64,000 nt of DNA, taken from contig CANMHG010000010.1 in NCBI GenBank assembly GCA_947497585.1, positions 62,001-126,000 on the forward strand, in the 5' to 3' direction. Shown here piece by piece: positions 26,500 to 35,814 of this stretch; position 1 is the first letter of the stretch; each line of letters opens with the position of its first letter. Source of the stretch: an uncultured Bacillaceae bacterium (GTDB lineage Bacteria > Bacillota > Bacilli > Bacillales > Bacillaceae_L). Below the pieces are notes generated by a model. That model worked only from the letters and a program-made list of their open reading frames with translations. It made no database searches and was not told the origin of the DNA. A program made the translations under genes and the position numbers.

Positions 26500-27747
26500 T
26501 TGTCCAGTAAAAAAAACAACGGAATGACCATCGTTGCAATTGGATCCATTCCACTCATTCTTGTACTCGGGAACTCCATGTTAATACCAATCCTGCCTCA
26601 AATGACCAAAGAATTGGACATAACACAATTTCAAGTTAGCTTAGTGATTACAGCCTTTTCCGTTGCTGCAGCTATTTCTATACCAGTTCTCGGGTATCTA
26701 TCTGACCGTTTTTCAAGGAAAGCAATCATCATTCCAGCTTTAACAATTTACGGTCTTGGTGGATTATTAGCAGGTGCGGCAGCAGCTTGGTTTGATAACT
26801 CATATACTTGGATTTTAGCCGGCCGTATTATGCAAGGAATTGGTGCAGCCGGAACCGCGCCGATTGCAATGGCATTAACAGGGGATTTATTTAAAGGCGG
26901 TGAACAAAGTAAAGTCTTAGGTCTCGTCGAGGCTTCTAATGGCTTTGGTAAAGTTGTTTCACCAATTATTGGTTCTTTACTTGCTATACTCATTTGGTAT
27001 GCTGCGTTTTTCGCATTCCCTATTTTTTGTCTAATTTCAATCCTACTAACTATTTTTTTCGTAAAAGAAAAAAAACAAAAAAAAGAGCCACCTCCTGTTG
27101 GTCAATATGCTAAGGGACTCTTAACTGTGTTTAAGCATGAAGGGCGATGGCTTTTTACTGCTTACCTTGCAGGTGCTACCTGCCTATTTACTTTATTTGG
27201 GATTCTATTTTACCTCTCTGATGTCTTAGAAACAACATATGATACGGATGGTGTTTTAAAAGGTTTAATACTTGCTATCCCTCTTCTTGTAATGACAACA
27301 ACTTCATACATAACAGGTAGCAAAATTGGAAAAAAACTGCCCCTTATGAAGAAGTTGATTGTAATTGGATTACTCTTAATGACAATTTCTTTCTCTACCC
27401 TGGTTTTCTTTGATAGTCTAGTACCATTTATAGCTATACTTGTCCTCAGTAGTTTAGGTACAGGTCTTGTCCTTCCTTGTATAAATAGTTTGATTACAGG
27501 ATCAGTAACTGCGGAACGAAGAGGATTTGTAACTTCTCTATATGGTTCGGTTCGTTTTTTAGGAGTTGCCATAGGTCCACCAATATACGGAGCACTCATG
27601 TCATGGTCCCGTGGTGGAATGTTTTTAATAACTGCAGCTTTAACATTGCTTGTAGGCCTTCTGTGCATGGTAATGATAAAGGTTAAGAAAGAAGAGCCGA
27701 GTGAAGCAACAGATGATTCTTTATTTAAAAAGGTACAATTAACGTAA
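26500..27747 (+). CDS. MFS drug/solute exporter (12 TM)
   Basis: 415 residues, TTG start behind AAGGAG. Twelve transmembrane helices. [15 protein letters not shown] between TM2 and TM3 is the MFS motif A, and [19 protein letters not shown] is the motif C-like stretch typical of drug/H+ antiporters. It probably expels a hydrophobic drug; the substrate is unknown. A 94-residue gene follows 14 bp later. Confidence 0.86.
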   Translation: MSSKKNNGMTIVAIGSIPLILVLGNSMLIPILPQMTKELDITQFQVSLVITAFSVAAAISIPVLGYLSDRFSRKAIIIPALTIYGLGGLLAGAAAAWFDNSYTWILAGRIMQGIGAAGTAPIAMALTGDLFKGGEQSKVLGLVEASNGFGKVVSPIIGSLLAILIWYAAFFAFPIFCLISILLTIFFVKEKKQKKEPPPVGQYAKGLLTVFKHEGRWLFTAYLAGATCLFTLFGILFYLSDVLETTYDTDGVLKGLILAIPLLVMTTTSYITGSKIGKKLPLMKKLIVIGLLLMTISFSTLVFFDSLVPFIAILVLSSLGTGLVLPCINSLITGSVTAERRGFVTSLYGSVRFLGVAIGPPIYGALMSWSRGGMFLITAALTLLVGLLCMVMIKVKKEEPSEATDDSLFKKVQLT

Positions 27748-27761
27748 AAGGAGAGAGTGTA

Positions 27762-28046
27762 ATGCAAATATTTTTCTCACCAGAATTAGTTACCCCTGAA
27801 TGTCAGGTACTTAATATTGTTGACCTAAAAGATAAAGCTGTTGGGTATGTTGCCTTTTTATTCGATGAGAAGAAGATGTATGTATATGGCCATTGTGAAG
27901 AAGAAGGTGTAAGTGAAGACTACAAAGACCTTGTGACTCACTTTATACAAGGAATGTCAAAGGCAAAGTCAGACCTCGATGTATACTCATACTTGTCTGT
28001 AGCCGGTAAAAAGATTGACATTAAACTAGAAAAGCCTAAAAACTAA
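27762..28046 (+). CDS. 94-residue conserved small protein
   Basis: ATG with a good AAAAGGAGAG site, 14 bp after the MFS gene, so co-transcribed. A mixed alpha/beta cytoplasmic protein (VTPECQVLNIVDLKDKAVG ... MYVYGHCEEEGV). No motif or family recognised. A bidirectional terminator follows. Confidence 0.65.
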   Translation: MQIFFSPELVTPECQVLNIVDLKDKAVGYVAFLFDEKKMYVYGHCEEEGVSEDYKDLVTHFIQGMSKAKSDLDVYSYLSVAGKKIDIKLEKPKN

Positions 28047-28048
28047 AG

Positions 28049-28077
28049 AGAACACCTTGCTATTTGCAAGGTGTTCT
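28049..28077. terminator. bidirectional terminator
   Basis: AGAACACCTTGC, 5 nt, GCAAGGTGTTCT between convergent genes. Confidence 0.88.
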
Positions 28078-28083
28078 TCTAGC

Positions 28084-29703
28084 TTATTCGACATATAATG
28101 GGATTTTTATTGTGAAGGTAGATCCTATGCCTTTTTCACTTTCAACAGTAATCTTCCCCTTCATTCGTTCAATGATTTGATAACAGACCATGAGACCTAT
28201 TCCAGTACCCTTTTCTTTTAGGGAATAAAATGGGGTACCTAAGCGCTTTAATTCCTCTGGAGTCATTCCAATACCTGTGTCTTTAATTTCATAGTTTACA
28301 TATTCTTCATCCGCAAAAACCTTAACAGATAATACACCTTCCGTTTTCATTGCCTCAACTGCATTTTTCATGATATTTAAGAGTACTTGTTTTAACTCAG
28401 AGGTGTTTCCTTTACTATAAAAGGTGCCTTTACATTCCATGTTAACTGTAATGTTATTATTTAAAAGTGCGTACGAGCTTATAAGTTCAGTCACATTCTG
28501 AAGAATTTCCGTACAATTCATAACAGTTGCGGATTCAAGGTCCGGCTTAGCCAATGAAAGATAATCATTTATAATGGTCTCTGCACGGTTCATTTCTTCA
28601 ATCATTAACTGTATATATTCTTTCTCTTCCTTGGTCATATCATCTTTTGAATGAAATATCTGCAAGAAACCTTTTACAACTGTCATTGGATTCCGTATTT
28701 CATGGGCGACCGAAGCAGCTAACTGGCCAATTGCATTCATCCTTTCAGCTCTTTGTAATTCTGTTTGTAATTTACTTTGCTTTATGATATTTTCCATTTC
28801 TCCAAGAGCCTTTTCAACTCCCTGTAAGTTGGAATCCTGTTGTGTTTTATCCCCAAATTGCTCTGAGGTTACCGCTACTCGTTCGAATAATACATCTAGC
28901 TGTTTTGTCATTTCATTGAACTTTTTACTCAGTTCACCAAGCTCCGAATCATCTGTCTGGTCCAATCTCACTCCGAAGTTCCCTAGACTCACTTGGTGTA
29001 TTCCTTTTAATAAACCGTTTAGTGGTGATAAAACTTTCCGCAATCCCCATTCCTGAATAATAAATATAATCGTAAATAAGAAAATACAAGATAGTAATAA
29101 GGAAATCATTAAATCTGATTGCAGGTTATACAGAATGCTGGCATCAATGTCCACACCAAATACTGCGATTACATTTCCATTTTCATCAAAAATAGGTGAA
29201 AAAGCTGAAATCCAAGTCCCAAAATCATCACTATATACATCCGTATACACACTTGTCTTATTTGTGACTGTGTAGGCAAACGCATTATAAAATTCGTCTC
29301 CAGATACGTAGTTATCATTGTAGGTAAATCCTTGCTGTAGTAAGGAAAGAGGTATAGCAATTGGCTTAAAATTTCGCTCCTTTGGAATCTCAGAAGAAAA
29401 AATATAGGCATGTGAATAAACCGAATGCTTTTCATGTATTTTATCAATCAAAAATGTTAAGTGTAATACCGAAGGATGATTTGGATCATTAGTATTTGCT
29501 GCAGCGATAATATCCTTCCTTGGAAGAGTCGATTTCCAAAGGTTCGCTACGCTTACAGCTTGGTCTGACAAAATTTGAGTTATTGCATTATTTTGGATAT
29601 GGTAGCTTATTACAGCTGTTGCTAAGCCTACCACCAAAACGATACAGGAAGTAAATAATATTGTCTTTTTAAAAAAACTTAAGTTTTTTATACGATTTAT
29701 CAT
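28084..29703 (-). CDS. membrane sensor histidine kinase (sporulation-kinase-like)
   Basis: 539 residues. TM1 is about 13-33, an extracellular Cache-like sensor spans 40-190 (FSPIFDENGNVIAVFGVDID at its end), and TM2 is about 195-215. A HAMP linker follows, then the H-box SVAHEIRNPMTVVKGFLQ, and an ATPase domain with NIMKNAVEAM, DTGIGM and GTGIGLMV. No response regulator gene is adjacent, which is common for Bacillus kinases feeding the sporulation phosphorelay. That role is inference only. AGGAGTAAAAG precedes the ATG. Confidence 0.9.
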   Translation of the reverse strand: MINRIKNLSFFKKTILFTSCIVLVVGLATAVISYHIQNNAITQILSDQAVSVANLWKSTLPRKDIIAAANTNDPNHPSVLHLTFLIDKIHEKHSVYSHAYIFSSEIPKERNFKPIAIPLSLLQQGFTYNDNYVSGDEFYNAFAYTVTNKTSVYTDVYSDDFGTWISAFSPIFDENGNVIAVFGVDIDASILYNLQSDLMISLLLSCIFLFTIIFIIQEWGLRKVLSPLNGLLKGIHQVSLGNFGVRLDQTDDSELGELSKKFNEMTKQLDVLFERVAVTSEQFGDKTQQDSNLQGVEKALGEMENIIKQSKLQTELQRAERMNAIGQLAASVAHEIRNPMTVVKGFLQIFHSKDDMTKEEKEYIQLMIEEMNRAETIINDYLSLAKPDLESATVMNCTEILQNVTELISSYALLNNNITVNMECKGTFYSKGNTSELKQVLLNIMKNAVEAMKTEGVLSVKVFADEEYVNYEIKDTGIGMTPEELKRLGTPFYSLKEKGTGIGLMVCYQIIERMKGKITVESEKGIGSTFTIKIPLYVE

Positions 29704-29884
29704 CTTTTACTCCTACTGTCATACATTGATTTCTACTAATTCGACTAAATCTTTGGAAATTCCTCTATTCTTTCTAACAAATCTATTATCATTCCAATTT
29801 GGACTAACTACCCATGACATATGTACAATCATGCCTCGTCAACGCATCATACATTGTACTAATGCTATGAAAGGAGGAATATTA

Positions 29885-30145
29885 ATGTCAGTTGCTAATT
29901 ACTATGAAACTTGCTGTCGTTATAAAGGAAGAGTCGTAAATATTACATGTCGTGATGGAAAAAGGCATGTTGGTAAAATAGTTCATGTTACACGCAGTCA
30001 TGTTCACATCCAACCCTTAGGGTCAAGAGGGAGAAATCTAGGAGGATTTGGCTATGGGTTTTATGGAGGATATGGTTATCGTCCGTACGCTATTCCACTT
30101 GCCTTTGTTACAGGATTAGCTTTAGGTGGTTTATTTTTCTGGTAG
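29885..30145 (+). CDS. 86-residue Gly/Tyr-rich protein, possible spore surface protein
   Basis: ATG 29885 has AAAGGAGG at the right distance; the longer upstream frame from 29726 has no site. The N-terminal part has YYETCCRYKGRVVNITC followed by DGKRHVGKIVHVTRSHVHIQPL, resembling a small SH3/KOW-like barrel. A Gly/Tyr-rich stretch (GGFGYGFYGGYGYRPYA) leads to a C-terminal hydrophobic segment. Composition suggests a coat or spore membrane protein (inference). Confidence 0.65.
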   Translation: MSVANYYETCCRYKGRVVNITCRDGKRHVGKIVHVTRSHVHIQPLGSRGRNLGGFGYGFYGGYGYRPYAIPLAFVTGLALGGLFFW

Positions 30146-30278
30146 ACTCTAATTTTGTCAAAAAAGTGAACAATAGGATTGGTAGTTTTTAATACTCTTT
30201 AACGCATCTATTTCATCCTTAAGCATTATGTTACTATAAGTTTATAATTAACTTTTTAGTTTAGGATAGGTGAAATAG

Positions 30279-30770
30279 ATGCGACTATCGAAAACATATT
30301 TTTACTTACTAATCTTCATTCTACTTTTGTCAGCTTGTAGTAATAAAGATGAATCACATAATGATCACGATGAAAAGGTTCCAATGCAATTGGGAGATAT
30401 CCGCGAGGAAACAAGCTCAGCAGCAGAAATCCCATCATTTTTAAGTGATAAATCCGAGGAGCTAGTAACCATCTATACTGCTGCAGCAAATCATCAAGAA
30501 TTACTTGAACAAATTCCCTGCTATTGTGGTTGCGGTGATTCTGTTGGTCACAGAGATAGTTATGATTGTTTTGTTCACCAAAACAATGCTGATGGATCTA
30601 TCGTCTGGGATGATCATGGAACGAAGTGTGGTGTATGTCTAGAAATTGCTGCTATCTCTATGATAGAGTACCAAAAGGGTAAATCAGTTGAAGAAATTCG
30701 TGATTTAATCGATGAAAAATATAAAGAAGGTTTCGCCAATCCTACCCCTACTCCTAAACCTGGTTCTTAG
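30279..30770 (+). CDS. PCYCGC-motif lipoprotein
   Basis: 163 residues with AGGTGAAATAG before the ATG. The signal peptide ends in a lipobox LLSAC. The family motif IPCYCGCGDSVGH lies at about residues 83-95, and two further Cys in GTKCGVCLE could join a metal site. It ends with a Pro/Thr tail. The family is known only by this motif; a metal-binding role outside the membrane is likely (inference). Confidence 0.85.
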   Translation: MRLSKTYFYLLIFILLLSACSNKDESHNDHDEKVPMQLGDIREETSSAAEIPSFLSDKSEELVTIYTAAANHQELLEQIPCYCGCGDSVGHRDSYDCFVHQNNADGSIVWDDHGTKCGVCLEIAAISMIEYQKGKSVEEIRDLIDEKYKEGFANPTPTPKPGS

Positions 30771-30783
30771 GTAGAGTAGATAC

Positions 30784-30812
30784 AAAACCCCCACTATTTT
30801 AGTGGGGGTTTT
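30784..30812. terminator. bidirectional terminator
   Basis: AAAACCCCCACTA, 3 nt, TAGTGGGGGTTTT between convergent genes. Confidence 0.9.
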
Positions 30813-30818
30813 CGTTTA

Positions 30819-31661
30819 CTATTTTACATAATACATAAATCCAATTGCGCCAGGTCCAGTATGAGTACTTATAACTGGAGTAGTATCTTCAACTGTTATT
30901 CCTTCAAAGCCACATATCGTATAAATTGATTCTTTTAACTTATTGGCTACTTGTACATTATCTGCATGAACAATGCCCACACCCATTACTTCTTTGCCTT
31001 TAGTATCTTCAGCAAACTGCTTTGACAGGAAGCTAATAATTTGTGAATGGCTTCGAACCTTAGTTACAGGTGTATAAACCCCACCCTCAAGTGAGGCAAT
31101 AGGTTTAATATTAAGTAGCGAACCAATAAGGGCTTTCCCTTTACCAATTCTTCCACCTTTAACTAAGTTTTCAAGAGTGTCCACGGTAACATACAAATAT
31201 GTATTCTCTCTAATTTCTTTAACAACGCTCAAGATTTCTTCAGCAGATTTACCCTGTTGTGCCATTTTAGCTGCCTCAATAACTTGAAACCCTAGTCCCT
31301 TTGAAATAAATCGTGAATCAATTACATGAACATTGTGGTCTACCATTTTTGCAGCGCTTTCAGCAGATTGTACAGTGCCGCTCATACCACCTGTCATATG
31401 GATAGAAATAATGTCGCTACCATCGCTCGCTAATCTGTTATAAACATCTACAAATTGCCCTGCTGCTGGTTGTGAACTTTTTGGAAGGTCCTTTGCATTT
31501 CTCATTTTCTCAATGAACTCACTAGGAGTTATATCAATACGATCTAAATAACTTTCACCGTCTATAGTAATCGTCAAAGGAACGACTTCAATATTATACT
31601 TTTCAATTAACTCTTTAGACAAATCAATTGTTGAATCGGTTACAACTCTAACCCTTTGCAT
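30819..31661 (-). CDS. DegV-family fatty-acid-binding protein
   Basis: 280 residues. VTDSTIDLSKELIEKYNI at the N-terminus, the Ser/Thr-rich SIHMTGGMSGTVQSA and the C-terminal STHTGPGAIGFMYYVK are family signatures. DegV/FakB proteins bind a fatty acid and, with FakA kinase, pass it to phospholipid synthesis. No fakA is nearby. GGGAAGTGAC precedes the ATG. Confidence 0.92.
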   Translation of the reverse strand: MQRVRVVTDSTIDLSKELIEKYNIEVVPLTITIDGESYLDRIDITPSEFIEKMRNAKDLPKSSQPAAGQFVDVYNRLASDGSDIISIHMTGGMSGTVQSAESAAKMVDHNVHVIDSRFISKGLGFQVIEAAKMAQQGKSAEEILSVVKEIRENTYLYVTVDTLENLVKGGRIGKGKALIGSLLNIKPIASLEGGVYTPVTKVRSHSQIISFLSKQFAEDTKGKEVMGVGIVHADNVQVANKLKESIYTICGFEGITVEDTTPVISTHTGPGAIGFMYYVK

Positions 31662-31742
31662 ATTGTCACTTCCCTATCTATATCTTATCTAGTATTATAA
31701 CTATAATCTTTACTACATAAAAGCAAAAAGAATGAAAAAATG

Positions 31743-31773
31743 AAAAAAGAGCCATCTCAGGTAGAGAGTGGCC
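31743..31773 (-). terminator. ypmP terminator
   Basis: On the minus strand GGGCCACTC, 7 nt, GAGATGGCTC, TTTTTT. Confidence 0.75.
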
Positions 31774-31787
31774 CATATAACTATAAA

Positions 31788-32060
31788 TTATGCATTGTTT
31801 TTTAGAACACCTGTCTCAAACAGTTGTTCATAGTCCCGCCATTTTAGTACCTTTTTTAAATAGTGTTTGAATGAATACACTTTGTTCGGGTTTTTGTCAG
31901 CATGAATTTGTCTAATAAATCTTTCTAACCGCATGCCGAGCATAAAATGATAAGTATTGCCTTCTTCTAGTACCGGAATATCCATGACTTTAACCTTCTG
32001 TCCATTACAATGTTTGAACTCTAGGCTTTTAAATAGCAAAATATCAATCCTCTTTTTCAC
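31788..32060 (-). CDS. ypmP: YpmP-family protein (DUF2535)
   Basis: Up to 90 residues from GTG 32060. A shorter start at TTG 32039 (LLFKSLEFKHCNG) would match the usual YpmP N-terminus and has AGAGGATTG upstream. Conserved parts are KSLEFKHCNGQKVKVMDIPVLEEG and YSFKHYLKKVLKWRDYE. The function is unknown. In B. subtilis ypmP neighbours ypmQ (sco); here they are 10 kb apart. Confidence 0.75.
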   Translation of the reverse strand: MKKRIDILLFKSLEFKHCNGQKVKVMDIPVLEEGNTYHFMLGMRLERFIRQIHADKNPNKVYSFKHYLKKVLKWRDYEQLFETGVLKNNA

Positions 32061-32242
32061 CCGTTTCCTATATTATAACCCAAAGTGCTATCGAAGTCTG
32101 TCTATTTATGTAGGTTATGGCAAGATATTTTGAAAAAAACAGAAATTTTTATGAACTATTTATTTATTTTTTTATTTTATTGGTTTCAATTAGTTCTAAT
32201 TGGGTGTTATAATGTTAAATATAACAAAGAAAGCAGGTTACT

Positions 32243-33289
32243 ATGAACGAGATTAATCAACCAGCATTATACAACTTTAATAATATTCTTGGTAAGCATC
32301 CACTACTGTTAGAAACAATTATGGTCGCCAGGAAACTTGCCCAAACAGACTACCCCATCTTCATTCAAGGGGAGACAGGAACAGGTAAAGAATTATTTAC
32401 TAGTGCCATTCATAATGAATCATCTAAAAAAGGTGGTCCGTTCGTATTTGTTCCATGTAGTTCACTAGGTATTTTGCAAGAAACTGCTGACGATACTACA
32501 TTCGAGCAATATTTAAATACCCTACTCATAAAAGCTGAAGAAGGTACGCTTGTCTTAGATGAAATTGGCGACTTACCGATAGATATCCAAAAAAACCTTC
32601 TTTATTTTCTAGAAAGTATGGAATTACAAAAAAAGCGAATAATCAGGTTCATTTCAACCTCAAATAAAAATATACAAACGATGATTCAAGAGGGGACTTT
32701 TAGAGAGGACTTATATTATAGGTTAAATGTCCTTTCACTGGAGCTCCCAAGTTTACGTGAGATTAAATCGGATATCCCCATTCTCGTTGATCATTTCATC
32801 CGGGAATCTGGACAATTTGTGAAGGTGGATAAAGCTGTTTACAAGAAGTTAGCAAATGCACCTTGGTATGGGAATGTTAGAGAATTAAAAAATACAGTTG
32901 CTTATATGCTGGCTGTTTTTAACGGAAAATCTATCGAAGTGCATGACCTACCAATACAAAAACATAAAAAAGCCAAAATGAAGAAGGTAAAAGTTCAACC
33001 GAGTAAAGTTACTACAAATGAAAGCATAAGCCTTATGGAGAAAAAAGAGTATTACTTTATTCTTCAAACCATCATGGAATGTAACGATAAAGGAGAGCCA
33101 TCTAGCAGACGCATTATTGCTGATAAAAGCACTATTACCACTCAGCCTTTATCTACACAACAAGTAAGGCATAGACTAGATTTTCTAGAAAAGCATGGTT
33201 ATATAACAATAGGAAGAGGGCGTGCCGGAACTAAAATCACCTCAGACGGCTTGGAGTATTTTCACTCTCTTGAGTCATTTATACAGTAA
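32243..33289 (+). CDS. yplP: YplP-type AAA+ regulator lacking the sigma-54 contact loop
   Basis: 348 residues. Walker A GETGTGKE (about 46-53), Walker B TLVLDEIGDLP (about 105-115), and FREDLYYRLNVLSLELPSLRE with the arginine-finger region. The stretch between Walker A and B, where bacterial enhancer-binding proteins have GAFTGA, reads instead SSLGILQETADDTTFEQYL, so the sigma-54 contact loop is absent. The C-terminus has a winged-helix segment (STQQVRHRLDFLEKHGYI) instead of a Fis-type helix-turn-helix. Position before yplQ matches B. subtilis yplP. Confidence 0.85.
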   Translation: MNEINQPALYNFNNILGKHPLLLETIMVARKLAQTDYPIFIQGETGTGKELFTSAIHNESSKKGGPFVFVPCSSLGILQETADDTTFEQYLNTLLIKAEEGTLVLDEIGDLPIDIQKNLLYFLESMELQKKRIIRFISTSNKNIQTMIQEGTFREDLYYRLNVLSLELPSLREIKSDIPILVDHFIRESGQFVKVDKAVYKKLANAPWYGNVRELKNTVAYMLAVFNGKSIEVHDLPIQKHKKAKMKKVKVQPSKVTTNESISLMEKKEYYFILQTIMECNDKGEPSSRRIIADKSTITTQPLSTQQVRHRLDFLEKHGYITIGRGRAGTKITSDGLEYFHSLESFIQ

Positions 33290-33307
33290 GTTTAGGAGGG
33301 TTTTATA

Positions 33308-33949
33308 ATGGAGTATACAATTAAAGAAGAGATTGCGAATGCAATCACTCATGGAATAGGTGTTTTATTAAGTATCCCTGCCTTAGTAATGCTAATCATT
33401 TTTGCAGTACGATATGGTGATGCATGGCATGTAGTCAGTTTTTCAATTTTCGGTGCAACAATGATTTTACTATATTTATTCTCAACCTTAACTCATAGCC
33501 TTACACATCGAAAAGCAAAATACATTTTTGAGATATTAGATCACTCGGCTATCTATTTACTGATTGCTGGAACATATACGCCATTTTTACTAGTTACTTT
33601 ACGCGGAGCGTTTGGATGGACTTTGTTTGGGATCATTTGGGGACTCGCGATAGTAGGTATTATATTAAAGGTTTTTTTCGTAAAAAGATTTATTATTTTA
33701 TCGACTGTATTTTATATTTTAATGGGCTGGATGATAATTATTGCAATTAAGCCATTATATCAATCTCTTTCAGCCGAAGGATTTATGCTGTTGTTAATAG
33801 GTGGGCTCCTATACACAGTCGGATCAATCTTTTATGTTTGGCGCAAAATTCCTTATCACCATGCTATATGGCATGGGTTCGTACTTGCTGGAAGTGCAGC
33901 GATGTTTTTCTGTGTATTATTCTACGTTGCGGATGTTCCGTTTGTATAA
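33308..33949 (+). CDS. yplQ: hemolysin III family (PAQR) membrane protein YplQ
   Basis: 213 residues, seven transmembrane helices, AGGAGG site. Family markers are NAITHGIGVLLS at the N-terminus, LDHSAIYLLIAGTYTPFLL in the middle and HHAIWHGFVLAGS at the C-terminus, providing the conserved His cluster of PAQR metal-dependent hydrolase-like proteins. It is co-transcribed with yplP (18 bp gap). Confidence 0.9.
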   Translation: MEYTIKEEIANAITHGIGVLLSIPALVMLIIFAVRYGDAWHVVSFSIFGATMILLYLFSTLTHSLTHRKAKYIFEILDHSAIYLLIAGTYTPFLLVTLRGAFGWTLFGIIWGLAIVGIILKVFFVKRFIILSTVFYILMGWMIIIAIKPLYQSLSAEGFMLLLIGGLLYTVGSIFYVWRKIPYHHAIWHGFVLAGSAAMFFCVLFYVADVPFV

Positions 33950-33964
33950 ATGAACTACACGACT

Positions 33965-34006
33965 AAAAAAATCCCCCGTAGGCTAAGCTTACGGGGTGAT
34001 TTTTTT
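33965..34006. terminator. bidirectional terminator overlapping the plsC stop
   Basis: AATCCCCCGTA ... TACGGGGTGATT with a T-tract. The plsC stop codon lies inside the right arm. Confidence 0.82.
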
Positions 34007-34696
34007 AGAAATTAATGTTTGTAATTCTTTTGCTAATTCTTTTACATTGCGATTTTCAGTACCGATTGGAGGTAAAATACTTACTTCAACATTGGAGGGT
34101 TTCATAAACAACCCACTATGCTCCATTATTTTATAAGTACCGTTTATTGCAATTGGAACAATAGGTACACCTGAATCTGTCGCGAGCCTTAAACTACCTG
34201 CCTTGAACTCCGCCACTTCTCCGCCCTTACTTCTAGTCCCCTCCGGAAATATAACTAGTGAGTGGCCTTCCTTTAACTTTTCGGCCCCTTCTTTAATTGA
34301 AAGAATAGCTTGTCTTCTGTCTTTCCTGTTAATAAAAACACAGTTCATTACTTCCATCCACCTTGGGACGATTGGAATCTTTTGTACTTCTACTTTTGAA
34401 ATAAACCCCATTGGTTTGTTCACGTAACCTAGTAAAACAGGTATATCAAAATTTCCTTGATGATTGCTAACAAATAAAACTGGTCCATCTGGAAGATTCT
34501 CTGTTCCGTTTACCTTCACTTGTGAGCGTGTAATATCCACTAATCGTTTTGCCCAATGCTGTGGCAGTTGATGAATTATTTTATCGCGTTCTTGAACATT
34601 TAGTGTTGGATCAAGCTTTTTTACTCTGTTTAGTGTTGGAATACTGTAAAGTAGGAAACCAAAAAAATATAAAAACCAAAATATCGTTCGTAACAT
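33989..34696 (-). CDS. plsC: 1-acyl-sn-glycerol-3-phosphate acyltransferase
   Basis: 235 residues. An N-terminal membrane helix precedes the acyltransferase motifs SNHQGNFD (HX4D) and VIFPEGTRSKGG. It adds the second acyl chain to make phosphatidic acid. The start overlaps the dfrA stop (TAATG), so it is translated from the thyA-dfrA-plsC transcript. That transcript is now cut off from its native promoter by the element inserted in thyA. Confidence 0.9.
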   Translation of the reverse strand: MLRTIFWFLYFFGFLLYSIPTLNRVKKLDPTLNVQERDKIIHQLPQHWAKRLVDITRSQVKVNGTENLPDGPVLFVSNHQGNFDIPVLLGYVNKPMGFISKVEVQKIPIVPRWMEVMNCVFINRKDRRQAILSIKEGAEKLKEGHSLVIFPEGTRSKGGEVAEFKAGSLRLATDSGVPIVPIAINGTYKIMEHSGLFMKPSNVEVSILPPIGTENRNVKELAKELQTLISKKITP

Positions 34697-35202
34697 TATC
34701 TATCCTCATTCTCTTTATCAGAGGTTCTTTCATATACTACAAATTTATAGTCGTAAGGATTTTTTTCATCCCTAGGACCTTCCTCGCTAAAGGTTTTCTG
34801 CCATTCACTTAAAGGGAACGCTGGGAAAAAGGTATCACCCTCAAAAACAGCATCGATTTCAGTAATGTAGAGGCGGTCTGCATGAGGCAATACTTCTTTA
34901 AAAATCTCTGCTCCACCGATAATGAATAGCTCTTTATCTTCTTGATTCATTTCAAGTACTTCCTCTATTGAGTGAATCACTTTACACCAGTCTGCCTTAT
35001 AGTCTGTATTTCGAGTAATGATGATATTTTCTCTTCCGGGAAGAGGACGGCCTATTGAGTCAAAGGTTTTCCTTCCCATTACAATTGAGTGACCCATCGT
35101 TACTCTCTTAAAATAGGCTAAATCGGCTGGCAAGTGCCATGGTAAATCATTGTCTTTTCCAATTAATCGGTTATTGTCCATTGCAACTAATAATGAAATC
35201 AT
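34696..35202 (-). CDS. dfrA: dihydrofolate reductase
   Basis: 168 residues, complete. Substrate and NADPH sites are seen in [30 protein letters not shown] and [17 protein letters not shown] regenerates tetrahydrofolate from the dihydrofolate that thymidylate synthase makes. Its start overlaps the stop of the thyA 3' fragment by 4 nt (ATGA), so it was coupled to host thyA. With thyA split, dfrA must now be transcribed from inside the element's left end or from a weak internal promoter. Confidence 0.95.
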   Translation of the reverse strand: MISLLVAMDNNRLIGKDNDLPWHLPADLAYFKRVTMGHSIVMGRKTFDSIGRPLPGRENIIITRNTDYKADWCKVIHSIEEVLEMNQEDKELFIIGGAEIFKEVLPHADRLYITEIDAVFEGDTFFPAFPLSEWQKTFSEEGPRDEKNPYDYKFVVYERTSDKENEDR

Positions 35203-35525
35203 ACACTCACCTCACCTTTAATATGTGGATGAGCTTCATAATTTACTAACGTAAAATCTTCAAACTTGAAGTCAAAGATAGACTTTACTTCTGGGTTAAT
35301 AAGCATTTGCGGAGATTCATAAGGCTCTCTCGTTAGCTGCAGCTTGACTTGTTCAATATGATTTGAGTAAATGTGAACATCTCCAAATGTGTGTACGAAT
35401 TCTCCTGGTTCTAAGTCACAAACCTGAGCAATCATCATTGTCAGTAAAGCGTATGATGCAATATTAAACGGTACTCCTAGGAAATTTTCACTAGCTAAAT
35501 TCTGATGAATATACTGATACAACAA
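35199..35525 (-). pseudogene. thyA: 3' third of the host thymidylate synthase gene, split by the element
   Basis: Host codons run from 35483 down to 35199, beginning [14 protein letters not shown] and ending [10 protein letters not shown]. They supply the last about 95 residues of a 264-residue ThyB-type enzyme. The open frame continues 42 nt into the element end (TTG at 35525). That gives a fused product starting [14 protein letters not shown], which cannot be active without the catalytic Cys. The matching 5' part is at 54609-55123. Joined, the two parts read continuously through [13 protein letters not shown]. Confidence 0.96.
35479..35483. repeat. left attachment core AGGAA
   Basis: The same 5 bp (TTCCT in thyA sense) are present at both junctions, here and at 54609-54613. 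They are the likely strand-exchange region of integration. Confidence 0.65.
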
Positions 35526-35529
35526 TCTT
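35485..35529 (+). repeat. left terminal inverted repeat of the element
   Basis: TTTTCACTAGC (35485-35495) is the exact inverse of the right end. ACAATCTT (35522-35529) lies 26 nt further in and also matches the right end at the same distance. The paired motifs suggest recombinase binding sites. Confidence 0.85.
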
Positions 35530-35814
35530 CAACACCTACTTTTATAGATTCAGCAATTTGTAATTGTTAAGTCTAAGGACTAAACAGAACGAATGTTAAT
35601 TAATTACTATACTAACAAATTAATTTTAAGAAGTCTCTAACATATTCCTTCTTTTTATACAATCAGATTCAAGAATTCGTTAATCATGTCTAGGCGAGCT
35701 CGCGGAAAAGTATGAAATTACCTAGTACCATTCGGTGTCTGTAGAGAATAGTATTTTTCCTAGACTTCAAATGTTTACCTGTTCATCAATATAAATCAAT
35801 TTTGAATACCTGAA
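35530..35814. other. left-end non-coding region of the element
   Basis: 285 bp with no convincing gene. It contains the palindrome GCGAGCTCGC (35694-35703). No strong sigma-A promoter pointing towards dfrA was found; a weak TATAGT box lies near 35610. Confidence 0.5.
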
